Origin: BJGV01 sp964194745
GTDB lineage: Bacteria > Pseudomonadota > Gammaproteobacteria > Burkholderiales > Nitrosomonadaceae
Assembly: GCA_965248035.1 (NCBI GenBank)
Contig: OZ252054.1
Location: 620,001-684,000, forward strand
Reading direction: 5' to 3'
Length of the DNA stretch: 64,000 bases
The notes beneath the pieces are model-generated. The model made no database searches. It was not told the DNA's origin and worked only from the letters and a program-made list of their open reading frames with translations. The translations under genes and the position numbers were made by a program. Below, in pieces: positions 15,807 to 25,958 of this stretch (its first letter is position 1; every line of letters starts with the position of its first letter).

Positions 15807-16661
15807 ATGATTGACATCCTACAGAAAATTCTTACCGTAAAAACACAAGAAATTTCTGCTGCGAAAACTAAGAAACCTCTTGTCGTGATTAGTGCAGAAG
15901 CTGAAGCTGCTGCACCACCTCGTGATTTCACTGGTGCTATCCGTAATAAAATTGCCGCTGGATTACCAGCAGTCATCGCGGAAATTAAGAAGGCCAGTCC
16001 TAGCAGGGGCTTATTGCGAGAACATTTCAATCCAGTTGAAATCGCTGGAAGCTACGCGTCACATGGCGCAACTTGCTTGTCAGTACTGACCGACAAACAG
16101 TTCTTCCAAGGTAGTGCAGAAGACTTGAGACTGGCGCATGCCGCTTGTAATCTACCAGTACTACGTAAAGATTTTATGCTTGATGAATATCAAGTGGTTG
16201 AGACACGTGCTATGGGAGCAGACTGCATCTTGCTTGTCGTCGCGGTTTTCTTAAACTCTCCTCTATTTACAGAAAAGAACGGAAAAACGGATAAAGTAAT
16301 TACCCAAATGCTTAAACTCGAATCCCTGGCTCATTCACTTGGTATGGCGGTCCTGGTGGAAGTCCACAATGGTGCAGAGTTGGAGCTTGCACTTCAATTA
16401 AGCACTCCGTTGGTAGGTATGAACAATCGCAACCTACACACTTTTGAAACACAGCTAGACACTACGCTGAATCTTCTCGGCCAAATCCCACAAGGCGTAA
16501 TGGAAATGTCTACAGGGCACATTGTTATCACTGAAAGCGGCATACTCGTACCAGCTGATGTAACTATGATGCGCGATCATCATGTCAATGCATTTCTAGT
16601 GGGAGAAGCTCTAATGCGCTCAAATGATCCTGGGGTAGAGTTAGCCCGATTGTTTGGGTGA
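15807..16661 (+). CDS. trpC: indole-3-glycerol phosphate synthase
   Basis: 284 residues, a single-domain TrpC that closes the indole ring of carboxyphenylaminodeoxyribulose phosphate. The (beta/alpha)8 barrel shows AVIAEIKKASPSRGLL (catalytic Lys), SVLTDKQFFQGS, LPVLRKDFMLDEYQV, GADCILLVVAV, LVEVHNGAELELAL, GMNNRNLHTFE and ESGI near the end. A stretch around residues 152-165 (FTEKNGKTDKVITQM) makes it a little longer than many homologues. It is the last trp gene before the second insertion element, whose end lies 231 bases downstream. Confidence 0.97.
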   Translation: MIDILQKILTVKTQEISAAKTKKPLVVISAEAEAAAPPRDFTGAIRNKIAAGLPAVIAEIKKASPSRGLLREHFNPVEIAGSYASHGATCLSVLTDKQFFQGSAEDLRLAHAACNLPVLRKDFMLDEYQVVETRAMGADCILLVVAVFLNSPLFTEKNGKTDKVITQMLKLESLAHSLGMAVLVEVHNGAELELALQLSTPLVGMNNRNLHTFETQLDTTLNLLGQIPQGVMEMSTGHIVITESGILVPADVTMMRDHHVNAFLVGEALMRSNDPGVELARLFG

Positions 16662-16958
16662 ATCTCGTATGTCGGAAACAGTCTATCCGCAAAATGAATT
16701 ATAATTTCCTGAAGCCTATAAGCCAATCATAGTGGCGTTCTTGCTCAGATTACTTCCAGACAATGCCCAATAGTAACCAAGCAAGTTTGCAGCGTTGCGG
16801 TCAATAGAGTTGCCACCCCGCTGGGGAATCACTACTCTATATTCCTCCAACAGATTTTTCCTAAAACTAATGATTTACTTGGCGATACTTAAGGTAACTA
16901 TATACTTTACACCGGAAAATATTGTGGTATAATTCTCTTATCATGAGAGGAGGATGCC

Positions 16959-17853
16959 ATGCCTTATAAGATCAATACTGCAATCAGTGTCTGCCAGTTG
17001 ATGGAAATGTTTCCTGACGAGGAAACCGCACGACAGTACCTTGAGGATCGTTGCTGGAAATATGGTGTGTCTTGCCCGACATGTCAAAGCCTATCGGTCT
17101 ATACAAGATCGGGAAAACGAAAAGGGATGTATGACTGTCGAGGATGCGGCAAGCATTTTAGTGTTCGGACCGGTTCCATTTTTGAAAAATCACACATTCG
17201 ACTTCACAAATGGCTCTATGCCATTTACACCGTCATGACTTCTCGAAAGAGCATTAGCGCTATGCAATTAAGCAAAGAAATTGGGGTCACGTATAAGTCC
17301 GCCTGGTTTGCGTTGCATCGGATTCGAGAGGCTTGCCGTGGCGATCTTACCCGTCTCTCAGGAATCGTAGAAATCGACGAAACGTATGTGGGCGGGAAAG
17401 AACGGAACAAGCACTGGAAGAAAGGGGATAAACCGAAAGCCGGGACAGTTGGCAAACAACCCGTCCTCGGCATGAGGGAGCGTGGTGGCAAGACCGTGGC
17501 CCTGCCAGTGCCTGCGACGGATCGGCTTACGCTGTGGACGGAGATTCAAGAGGCGATAGAAATAGGCAGCACGCTCTATACGGATGACCATGCCGCCTAT
17601 CGAGGCATTGAGCGTAAAGGCTATCAGCACCAAGCCGTAAACCATTGGCATTGAGAGCGTTTGGGCGGTCTTAAAACGTGGACTGAACGGCACATTCCAT
17701 CAAGTATCCGTCAAGCATTTATCGCGTTATATTCATGAATTTTCGTTCAGGCTCAATGAAGGATGTTGTGGCCGGGAGACCATGCACCGCATTGAAAGCG
17801 TCTGTGATGCGGCCATTGGCAAACGCTTAACGTATCAGGGGCTTGTCCAATGA
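16959..17853 (+). pseudogene. IS1595/ISXO2-like transposase, frame interrupted (copy 2)
   Basis: As in copy 1: frame one runs 16959-17654 with the zinc ribbon and the first two acidic residues. The third segment GIESVWAVLKRGLNGTFHQV is in the next frame from about 17647 and ends with TGA at 17851-17853, overlapping the methyltransferase ATG at 17850. I see no obvious slippery heptamer at the junction. Because both copies share the lesion, it predates the latest transposition, so either frameshifting occurs or transposase was supplied in trans. Confidence 0.8.
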
Positions 17854-18716
17854 GCGCCGTAGGGACCGGCCTCTTGGATTCGGCTGTGGATGTGCTTTTT
17901 GCTCACTCCCCACTCGTTCACCGCTTGATCCAGGGAGACGCCACACTCCGTGCTTCGATCACGAGAGAAAGCGTGGATTTAATTGTGACCTCTCCCCCCT
18001 ATAACGTTGGCAAAGCATATTCTGGTGCCCAACAAGATGATTCATTGCCCTACGACGCCTATTTGAACTTTTCTAAACAGTGGCTGACGAATTGTTTTCA
18101 TTGGACGAAATCGACCGGTCGCTTATGCGTCAATGTCTCGCTGGATAAAAACAAGAATGGCAAGCAACCGCTTTCAGCAGACATCACGCGATTAGCAATG
18201 GAGGCCGGGTGGTGCTATCATGCGACTATTCTGTGGAATGAAGGCAATATATCCCGTCGCACGGCATGGGGGAGTTGGAAGTCAGCCAGCGCCCCTCATG
18301 TCATTGCCCCTGTGGAAACCATTATTGTGCTCTATAAAGATACGTGGAAACGTGAGCGCCCTGGAAACAACGATATTAGCGCCGAGGAATTTAAGGAATG
18401 GTCGTTGGGGTCATGGTCATTCAATGGAGAGAGCAGGAAACGGATTGGTCATGAGGCCCCATTTCCAAGAGAACTGCCGAAACGCTGCATCAAGATATTC
18501 TCGTTTATCGGGGACACGGTGTTTGATCCGTTTGTCGGATCGGGCACTACTATGATAGAAGCGATCCGACATGGTCGGCAAGCCATTGGTCTTGAGAAAG
18601 AGCCCAAATATTGTGAGCTGACCAGAGATCGGATTTTCAAGGAATGCAATCTCTCATTGAGGAAATCCTTACCGATAAGGCAGGGAAAATCTACTGCGCC
18701 GTGTTGGAGCAGTTAA
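17850..18716 (+). CDS. DNA methyltransferase (SPPY type), copy 2
   Basis: The protein is the same as that of copy 1 (6182-7048): motif IV TSPPYNVGK, motif I DPFVGSGTTMIEAI, 288 residues. It starts in a four-base overlap with the transposase stop. Its transcription points away from trpC toward the convergent tgpA gene. Two copies of one orphan methyltransferase should methylate the whole genome at the enzyme's site if expressed. Confidence 0.9.
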   Translation: MSAVGTGLLDSAVDVLFAHSPLVHRLIQGDATLRASITRESVDLIVTSPPYNVGKAYSGAQQDDSLPYDAYLNFSKQWLTNCFHWTKSTGRLCVNVSLDKNKNGKQPLSADITRLAMEAGWCYHATILWNEGNISRRTAWGSWKSASAPHVIAPVETIIVLYKDTWKRERPGNNDISAEEFKEWSLGSWSFNGESRKRIGHEAPFPRELPKRCIKIFSFIGDTVFDPFVGSGTTMIEAIRHGRQAIGLEKEPKYCELTRDRIFKECNLSLRKSLPIRQGKSTAPCWSS

Positions 18717-18887
18717 TCTATCAACGGCCCTCTCAAGATTGAGTCCGGGGAGGTGACTGGTCTCACAGCCTGCCTCCTCACCAATACCGATGCCTATGAC
18801 AACCTGCTTTCCACGCTGAAACAGCGAACATTTGAGTTAGCCAAACAGATTACCCCGTTACATGGCAGTCCGGTAACAACTACATAA
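18644..18887 (+). pseudogene. short frame after the methyltransferase, frameshifted (copy 2)
   Basis: ATG 18644, behind aagga, overlaps the methyltransferase C-terminus. The frame reads MQSLIEEILTDKAGKIYCAV, then LEQLIYQRPSQD and a stop at 18740. From 18729 another frame continues PLKIESGEVTGLTACLLTNT and ends ITPLHGSPVTTT at 18887, five bases from the element end. The composite is about 80 residues with a helical N-terminus. I do not recognise it. Confidence 0.4.
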
Positions 18888-18988
18888 ATCCCATACTTAA
18901 CTACTAGTAATGGTATTAATTGCACCGCTTACATATGATCAGGCTTAAGTACTCTCTTCTCATCTAGGTAGATCACTCAAGCTCTCAG

Positions 18989-20950
18989 TCATGTTCTAAA
19001 TTCTGCTACCCGCCGCTGTAATTCTTGCACAGCCTCTTTTTTCATGAGAGTTCCATAGCGGAGTGCAATGTAAAGCTCGCTGATTGCATTCGTAGTTTGT
19101 GAGCTATCTGGTCTGAGCTCAGCTAATCGTTCTGCATAATCACGCGCACCTTCGTAGGGTTTGCGCGGTATACCCTTTTTGGCCAGTTTGTTGCAGAATT
19201 TGAGATAGGCCGCTTGTACTGGATCATAGGTGTGATAACGTAACTGCAAAAGCATGGCGGCAGCAAGAATAAGCATAAGGATGCCGGTACCTGTAATCAG
19301 GGCGATAGCCATGTTTTTCCAACTCGGTGTTTTCATTCCGACATGAGACAGAAATCCCACTTGCCGCTTTGGGTTGTATCCTAGAACCCATTGATTCCAG
19401 TTGTTTGCCATTGCATCCATCGACATGCGCATAGTACGCAGCCATTCAAACTCAGTACGTGCCATCATGGGTAGCTGGTCAGAGTACGGCACTGCGGCAG
19501 CAATGCCAGAATTTAACCGTTCTGGTGAAACCGATGCGGTTGGATCTACCCTTACCCAACCTCGATCTTTCAGCCACACTTCGGCCCAAGCATGAGCATC
19601 AGATTGACGTACAATCATGTAATTACCTACCGGATTGATTTTGCCGCCCAGATAGCCGGTAACCACTCGTGCTGGTATCCCTGCTGAGCGCATCAAAAAC
19701 ACGAAACTGGAAGAATAATGCTCGCAGAATCCTTGGAGGGTATCGAACAGAAATTCGTCCACTTGATTGTCTCCCAGTAATGGCGGTAGCAATGTGTAAT
19801 AAAATTTCTGGTTACGAAACATGGAAAGCGCTTTTCGCATGATCGCCTCATCACTATTGATGTCCTGCCGCCACGATTCAGCCAGCGCCCTTGCTCGCTT
19901 ATTGCCGCCACTGTTAGTATCGGGAGGTAATTGCAATGCACGAGATAACTCTTTTTCATCCGCGTCCAGGCCTACTTTATGACTCAGATAAGATGCCATT
20001 TTATAACGCATCCGACTCCTCACCGGTGTGCGAGACAGCACTTGGTAATCGTTTGAACCAGTACTTTCCGGAGGAAGCATCGCTGGCATATCCAGCACGA
20101 ATAGCCAGTGATTGTTGTGGGGTTCCAGTGTAACTGTGTATTGCACTCGCTTTTCTAGTCTCTCGTATTTGAAGAAGTTACGAGGAGTTTTGTTCCCGGG
20201 CAATCAGTTCTTGCCATTAAAATACCAGAAAACAGGGCCGCGCCAATAGAGTTGGTTAGGCCTTGGAATTGTCCCTTCGAATTTAACCCGGAATGCGACT
20301 GCATCTGACAAAATAAGTTGGCTAATGCTTCCTGGTGTCATGGTGTTAGACAGGCCAGATGTGCCGGAATAGGCATCCTGTGGCAATCCCCACAACGGGC
20401 CTTGTACACGCGGGAAAAATACAAACAGAATAAGCATTAGGGGTATCGACTGTACCAGCAATACACTCGCAAGCCGAAGCTGCACAATGGTTTTCTGGCG
20501 TTCTGATATGTGGTACAAGCCAACTAGTGTGGTAGTAATCACTAGAACTGTAAGCAGCATGTATAGAGCGGTTAGAATGGTTTGGGAATAAAGAAAATTG
20601 GTGATTACGATAAAGTAGCCGAGGAATACCGCTATCATCGCATCGCGCTGACTGTATATTTCCATTAACTTCATGACGGTGAGGAGGACTAAAAGGGCGA
20701 CGCCGGGATCACGTCCGAAAATCGTACCGTAATAAAGGAAGGTTCCGCCAACTACTGTGAAAGATATTATTATCAGTAGCCGACGAGGTGGCAAATGTAG
20801 GGTATGCCAAGCGATATAAAACCGCCACAATACTACGGTGACACATAACAGTGATGCCCACTGCGGCAACCTCAACAAATGAGGCACTAACACCATGGCT
20901 ATAGACGCCAGTAGCCAGCTAATGTTCTTAAAAGAAAGGTTGTTGGGCAT
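18989..20950 (-). pseudogene. tgpA: TgpA-type membrane transglutaminase with one in-frame TGA
   Basis: Frames 20204-20950 and 18989-20203 are in the same register, separated only by TGA at 20204-20206 (WYFNGKN, stop, LPGNKTPRNF). Joined they give about 653 residues, the usual TgpA length: an N-terminal DUF3488 domain with six or so spans, a periplasmic transglutaminase core (GFCEHYSSSFVFLMRSAGIP with catalytic Cys, RQSDAHAWAEVWLKDRGWVR with His, VDPTAS with Asp), one more span near residue 560 and a C-terminal cytoplasmic DUF4129-like tail. In relatives a Trp often follows at the position of the stop, so a TGG to TGA change is the simplest cause. The catalytic half could restart at TTG 20203 but would lack membrane anchoring at its N-terminus. 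Confidence 0.8.
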
Positions 20951-21096
20951 GACTTTAAATTATTACTCCTACTTTTAATGATTACAGCATTCTCCAAAGA
21001 GCAATAGACTTCAATAAAGTTTACACTAGAGAACGCTTTGAAGGGAATGTAGGTAGTTAATGGTAGCAAGTGTTATATTTTGTTAAGAGTAAAATT

Positions 21097-21983
21097 ATGG
21101 CAAATATTGGCTTTATCGGTCTCGGTATTATGGGAAAGCCTATGGCTGAGAATCTTATTAAGGGTGGACATTCGTTATTCCTCCATTCCAGAAGTGGCGT
21201 GCCTGGAGACTTAATCGAACAAGGCGGAAAAGCTTATTCCTCTGCCAAACAAGTAGCACAGAATGCCGATATCATCATCACTATGTTGCCGGATACACCT
21301 GACGTGGAAAAAGTACTATTTGGTGAAAACGGTGTAGTACAAGGGTTAAGCAACGCAAGTTCGTGGTGGATATGAGCTCAATTTCTCCTATTGAAACCAG
21401 GGAATTCGCCGTCAGCATCAACCATCTAGGTTGTTATTATGTGGATGCTCCGGTATCGGGAGGAGATATGGGCGCAAAGAAAGCCACGCTTACGATCATG
21501 GTGGGCACTCAAGAAAAGGTCTTCGAGAAAGTAAAACCTATTCTTGAATTAATGGGTAAGAAGATTACCTTAGTAGGTAATAATGGCGCCGGTCAGATCT
21601 GCAAAATTGCAAACCAGATTATCGTTGCGCTTACCATCGAAGCGGTAGGTGAAGCACTGTTACTCGCGTCTAAGGCCGGTGTCAACCCTAACAATGTACG
21701 TCAGGCTCTAATAGGTGGTTTTGCTTCATCGCGTGTTTTGGAAGTACATGGCGAGCGTATGATCAAGCGCGAATTTAATCCAGGGTTTCGTGTCGAACTA
21801 CATCAGAAGGACTTGAATATTGCGCTTTCCAATGCACATGCACTGGGAATAAATTTGCCTAATACTGCAGCCACCCAGGAATTATTCAATGCCTGCATCA
21901 CCCAAGGTGGCGCCAATCTCGATAGCTCAGTAATGATCCGAGCTCTGGAAAAATTAGCGAACCACGAAATTCAGGAAACCTAA
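21097..21983 (+). pseudogene. glxR: tartronate semialdehyde reductase-like (3-hydroxyisobutyrate dehydrogenase family), frameshifted
   Basis: ATG 21097 begins MANIGFIGLGIMGKPMAENL, the Rossmann NAD(P) site of beta-hydroxyacid dehydrogenases. The frame ends at 21375 after GLSNASSWWI. The continuation VVDMSSISPIETREFA (conserved substrate loop), DAPVSGGDMGAKKATLTIMV, GAGQICKIANQIIVAL (catalytic Lys) and the C-terminal helices lie in another frame from about 21363, consistent with loss of one base near 21355. Restored length would be about 295 residues, normal for GlxR/GarR. The gene lies 4 bases before glcD, so it belongs to a glycolate/glyoxylate unit: glycolate oxidase makes glyoxylate, two of which yield tartronate semialdehyde, the substrate here. 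The symbol is by context. Confidence 0.8.
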
Positions 21984-21987
21984 ATCT

Positions 21988-23442
21988 ATGCACCCTCTCG
22001 AACTCGTCAATAGTCTGCGTATTTTCTTGCCATCTGATTTGGTACTGCATGAAACAGAAGATCTAAAACCTTATGAGTGTGATGGTTTGTCAGCTTATCG
22101 GCAAACGCCAATGATTGTAGTACTACCACGAAATGAAGAAGAGGTTATAAAAATTCTGCAAATTTGTCATGCATCCAAAACTCCTGTTGTTGCGCGAGGT
22201 GCGGGCACAGGGTTATCCGGTGGCGCACTACCCCATGCAAAGGGAATTTTATTATCGCTTGCCAAATTGAAGAAAATACTTGAAATCGATCCAAGTGCAC
22301 GCACTGCGCGAGTGCAACCGGGAGTACGTAACCTTGCTATTAGCGAATCTGCAGCGACATATGGTCTATATTACGCACCTGACCCCTCTTCGCAAATTGT
22401 TTGTTCCATTGGCGGAAATATAGCTGAAAACGCTGGAGGGGTGCACTGTCTCAAATATGGACTTACGGTGCACAATATTCTCAAACTGCGAGTAATAACT
22501 ATTGAGGGTGAGTGTCTTGAAATTGGCGGCACCTGCCTGGATACCCCTGGCTACGATTTATTGGCACTTATGACCGGCAGTGAAGGTATGCTAGGTATCG
22601 TTACTGAAATTACAGTAAAACTTATTCCTAAACCGGAAAAAGCCCAGGTAGTCATGGCGGCCTTTGATGATATTCGCAAGGCAGGTAATGCAGTGGCTAA
22701 TGTAATCGGAGCAGGCATTATTCCCGCCGGCATGGAAATGATGGACAAAATAGCCACTCACGCAGTAGAGGAGTATGTCCATGCCGGCTATAACCTTGAG
22801 GCAGAGGCAATTCTGTTGTGTGAATCCGACGGCACAACGGAAGAAGTGATGGATGAAATCCAACGCATTAATGAAATTATGAAGAAGAATAATGCGATAG
22901 ATATAAGAACCTCTAATAACGAAACTGAACGGCTTAAATTCTGGGCTGGGCGTAAGGCTGCATTTCCTGCAGCTGGCCGTGTTTCACCTGATTATTACTG
23001 CATGGATGGTACTATTCCACGCAAGAATCTTGCACGTGTATTAGATGGCATCGAAAAACTTTCTATTGAGTATGGCCTACGTTGTATGAACGTATTTCAC
23101 GCAGGTGATGGCAATTTGCATCCATTAATTCTGTACGATGCTAATCAGCCTGGAGAACTGAAAAAAACCGAAGAATTTGGAGCAAAAATACTGGAGATGT
23201 GCATTCAAGTCGGCGGAACTATTACTGGTGAACATGGCGTCGGTATAGAGAAGATCAATCAAATGTGTTCGCAGTTTAAAACAGAGGAGCTAGAAATATT
23301 TCATGCAGTAAAAGCGGCATTCGATCCTGATGGATTATTAAATCCCGGGAAGGCTGTGCCATCTTTGCGTCGCTGCGCAGAACACGGTGCTATGCATGTA
23401 CATCGGAATGAAGAAAAGTTTCCAGGTTTGCCTAGGTTTTGA
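21988..23442 (+). CDS. glcD: glycolate oxidase FAD-binding subunit
   Basis: 484 residues of the FAD-linked oxidase (PF01565/PF02913) type. The FAD site reads VVARGAGTGLSGGALPHAKG, followed by QVCSIGGN-like IVCSIGGNIAENAGGVHCL and TGSEGMLGIVTEIT. The C-terminal domain has MNVFHAGDGNLHPLILYD and GGTITGEHGVGIEK. The protein oxidises glycolate to glyoxylate together with GlcE and GlcF at the cytoplasmic membrane. It follows the glxR-like gene by 4 bases and its end overlaps the long open frame of glcE but not its likely start. Confidence 0.95.
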   Translation: MHPLELVNSLRIFLPSDLVLHETEDLKPYECDGLSAYRQTPMIVVLPRNEEEVIKILQICHASKTPVVARGAGTGLSGGALPHAKGILLSLAKLKKILEIDPSARTARVQPGVRNLAISESAATYGLYYAPDPSSQIVCSIGGNIAENAGGVHCLKYGLTVHNILKLRVITIEGECLEIGGTCLDTPGYDLLALMTGSEGMLGIVTEITVKLIPKPEKAQVVMAAFDDIRKAGNAVANVIGAGIIPAGMEMMDKIATHAVEEYVHAGYNLEAEAILLCESDGTTEEVMDEIQRINEIMKKNNAIDIRTSNNETERLKFWAGRKAAFPAAGRVSPDYYCMDGTIPRKNLARVLDGIEKLSIEYGLRCMNVFHAGDGNLHPLILYDANQPGELKKTEEFGAKILEMCIQVGGTITGEHGVGIEKINQMCSQFKTEELEIFHAVKAAFDPDGLLNPGKAVPSLRRCAEHGAMHVHRNEEKFPGLPRF

Positions 23443-23485
23443 ACAATTGGCTAAATCAACTGAGACAAACTTCATAATAAAATCG

Positions 23486-24565
23486 ATGGAAGACATTATC
23501 GACCAATGCGCTAATACTATCCGCGTAGCAGCTAAGCGTAAAACACCATTACGAATACGCGGCGGAGGCAGCAAAGACTTTTATGGTAACAACATTAACG
23601 AGAACAGCAACGACATTCTTGGTGTTACGTCTTATACCGGTATCGTAGATTACGATCCAACTGAGCTAGTGATGACTGCTCGCACTGGCACATCTTTAGC
23701 AGATCTTGAAGCTGAATTACGGATGCACAATCAAATGCTCGGCTTCGAACCACCACATTTTGGGCCTGGCGCCACACTCGGCGGCTGTGTTGCTAGCGGA
23801 TTATCAGGTCCTCGCCGGGCATCTGTTGGTGCAGTCCGCGATTTTGTACTAGGAGTACGCATGCTCGACGGCAACGGAAACGATCTGCATTTTGGCGGAC
23901 AAGTAATGAAGAATGTTGCAGGCTATGATATTTCTCGTTTGATGACGGGCTCAATGGGAACACTTGGATTGCTGCTAGAGATTTCTTTCAAAGTGCTACC
24001 GTTACCACCCATTGAACTGACATTACGCATGCAAATGAAAGAAGCTACAGCTATTGAAAGAATGAATCAGTGGGCCGGGAAACCACTGCCGATCTCCGCA
24101 ACTTGTTTTTATGATAATAAACTGACATTGAGACTTTCCGGTGCTGAGTCTGCAGTATATGCGGCTCATACTAAACTAGGTGGTGAAGAGATATCTGATG
24201 GTTTGGCTTTCTGGAATTCGATACGCGAACAAACCCACACATTTTTTCAGTCTGGTAAATCACTATGGCGTTTGTCCGTAAAATCTAGCATAGCGCCACT
24301 ACTATTGCCGGGACAGCAATTGATCGAGTGGGGTGGAGCGCTACGTTGGTTTACTTGTGGTGAAAATACAGATGTAGAGGCAAGTGTTGTTCGCTCAGTG
24401 ACAAGCTCCGTAGGTGGCAACGCTACGCTATTTCGCAATAACAAACAGTCTGTTTCCGTGTTTCATCCGCCTGGGTCAGAGATGATAAAGATCTATCAAC
24501 GCATAAAGGAAAAGTTTGATCCGGTGGGAATACTTAATCCTGGCCGAATGTATCGGGAATTGTAA
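23486..24565 (+). CDS. glcE: glycolate oxidase FAD-binding subunit, second
   Basis: Start placed at ATG 23486 (MEDIIDQCANTIRVAAKRKT) because GlcE homologues begin here; the frame is open back to 23387 inside glcD. 359 residues. The FAD-binding segments are PLRIRGGGSKDFYG, GATLGGCVASGLSGPRR and GQVMKNVAGYDISRLMTGSM. It ends KEKFDPVGILNPGRMY, a typical family tail. It works with GlcD and GlcF. Only 3 bases separate it from glcF. Confidence 0.95.
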   Translation: MEDIIDQCANTIRVAAKRKTPLRIRGGGSKDFYGNNINENSNDILGVTSYTGIVDYDPTELVMTARTGTSLADLEAELRMHNQMLGFEPPHFGPGATLGGCVASGLSGPRRASVGAVRDFVLGVRMLDGNGNDLHFGGQVMKNVAGYDISRLMTGSMGTLGLLLEISFKVLPLPPIELTLRMQMKEATAIERMNQWAGKPLPISATCFYDNKLTLRLSGAESAVYAAHTKLGGEEISDGLAFWNSIREQTHTFFQSGKSLWRLSVKSSIAPLLLPGQQLIEWGGALRWFTCGENTDVEASVVRSVTSSVGGNATLFRNNKQSVSVFHPPGSEMIKIYQRIKEKFDPVGILNPGRMYREL

Positions 24566-24568
24566 GAA

Positions 24569-25831
24569 ATGCAAACCAATCTCGCCGATTTTATCAAAGA
24601 CTCCCCTGAAGGGAATGAAGCAGATACCATACTTCGGACCTGTGTTCACTGCGGCTTCTGCTTAGCTACTTGTCCAACTTATCAGTTACTGGATGATGAA
24701 CTAGATAGTCCGCGTGGACGCATTTATCTTATGAAACAAGTGCTAGAAGGACAGGCGGCTACCCAAAAGACTCAACTGCACTTGGACCGTTGCCTCACCT
24801 GCCGAGCCTGTGAAACCGTTTGTCCATCTGGAGTACGCTACGGTCGATTAGTGGATATAGGTCGTAATATTGTCGAAAAGCAGGTTGGGCGAAGCTTAGG
24901 GGCTGATATCATAAGGTACACATTACGCCAAGTATTACCCAACCCCAGTATTTTCGGATCGCTGCTCAAAATGGGACAGATTGTCCGGACATTGCTGCCA
25001 AAAAGAATCAGAGACTTAGTGCCATCTAAAGCCAGAGACGCGGGAGCATGGCCCTCAGCACGGCACGCACGCAAGATGCTAGTACTTGATGGTTGTGTAC
25101 AACCAGCAATGGCGCCCAATATTAACGCTGCTGCTGCACGAATACTGGACAAGCTTGGTATTTCACTTATTAAAGCAGAGAACGCAGGCTGCTGCGGTGC
25201 GGTTTCTTACCATCTAAATGCCCAGCAGGAAGGACTGGATTATATGCGCCGCAATGTAGATGCTTGGTGGCCACATGTTGAAAATGGGGCAGACCAAGGA
25301 ATTGAAGCTATTGCAATGACCGCAAGTGGTTGCGGCGTAACTGTGAAAGAGTATGGATATCTATTGAGCCATGATAATACCTATGCAGAAAAAGCGGCAC
25401 GCATTTCGGAGCTATCCAAAGACATTAGTGAAATTCTAGATGCTGAAACTAAGAAGCTCACCCCCCTCTTAAAAAACTCGATGCCCAGTACTAATAAATC
25501 AAAACTATCTTTCCATTCTCCCTGTACTCTACAACATGGATTACAAATCCATGGGCCAGTAGAAAAGATTCTTACAACTGCAGGGTTTGACTTAACTTTT
25601 GTTCAGGATGCGCATCTTTGTTGTGGTGCAGCGGGGACTTATTCAATCCTGCAACCACGATTGTCTAAACAACTACTGAGAAATAAAATAGTAGAACTGG
25701 AATCTAGTAGCCCTACTCAGATCGTTACTGCAAATATAGGTTGCCTCATACACCTACAAAGCGGTACACCGTTGACAATTAAACATTGGATCGAAGTATT
25801 AGATAAAAAACTACGCGGCCATTATGTATAG
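24569..25831 (+). CDS. glcF: glycolate oxidase iron-sulfur subunit
   Basis: 420 residues. Two [4Fe-4S] ferredoxin motifs occur near residues 26-36 (CVHCGFCLATCPTY) and 75-89 (CLTCRACETVCPSG). Two CCG domains follow, seen as NAGCCGAVSYHL and DAHLCCGAAGTYS. It passes electrons from GlcD/GlcE toward the quinone pool. It ends the glcDEF unit. A related protein is encoded alone at 51885-53195. Confidence 0.95.
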   Translation: MQTNLADFIKDSPEGNEADTILRTCVHCGFCLATCPTYQLLDDELDSPRGRIYLMKQVLEGQAATQKTQLHLDRCLTCRACETVCPSGVRYGRLVDIGRNIVEKQVGRSLGADIIRYTLRQVLPNPSIFGSLLKMGQIVRTLLPKRIRDLVPSKARDAGAWPSARHARKMLVLDGCVQPAMAPNINAAAARILDKLGISLIKAENAGCCGAVSYHLNAQQEGLDYMRRNVDAWWPHVENGADQGIEAIAMTASGCGVTVKEYGYLLSHDNTYAEKAARISELSKDISEILDAETKKLTPLLKNSMPSTNKSKLSFHSPCTLQHGLQIHGPVEKILTTAGFDLTFVQDAHLCCGAAGTYSILQPRLSKQLLRNKIVELESSSPTQIVTANIGCLIHLQSGTPLTIKHWIEVLDKKLRGHYV

Positions 25832-25958
25832 ACAGTATTTGCATTTTCCAGCAGAGTGGTAGAATGAGCATTGAGCTTAGGTTCCTAAATTTGTAGAGAG
25901 ATATGGCAGAGAAGACAAACTGTGCTGACCAAATCAATCAAATGGAGGAATTATCCAA

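Larger units (their letters stand above)
16893..18892 (+). mobile_element. IS1595/ISXO2-like element with methyltransferase passenger, copy 2
   Basis: Same 2,000-bp element as at 6006-8005 but inverted. The flanking 8-bp target duplication is ATACTTAA at 16885-16892 and 18893-18900. The left terminal triplet is GGT here and GGG in copy 1. The near identity (four differences by eye) and intact target duplications at both sites show recent, independent transposition rather than segmental duplication. The pair could support inversion of the 8.9 kb between them, which carries trpG, trpD and trpC. Confidence 0.92.
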
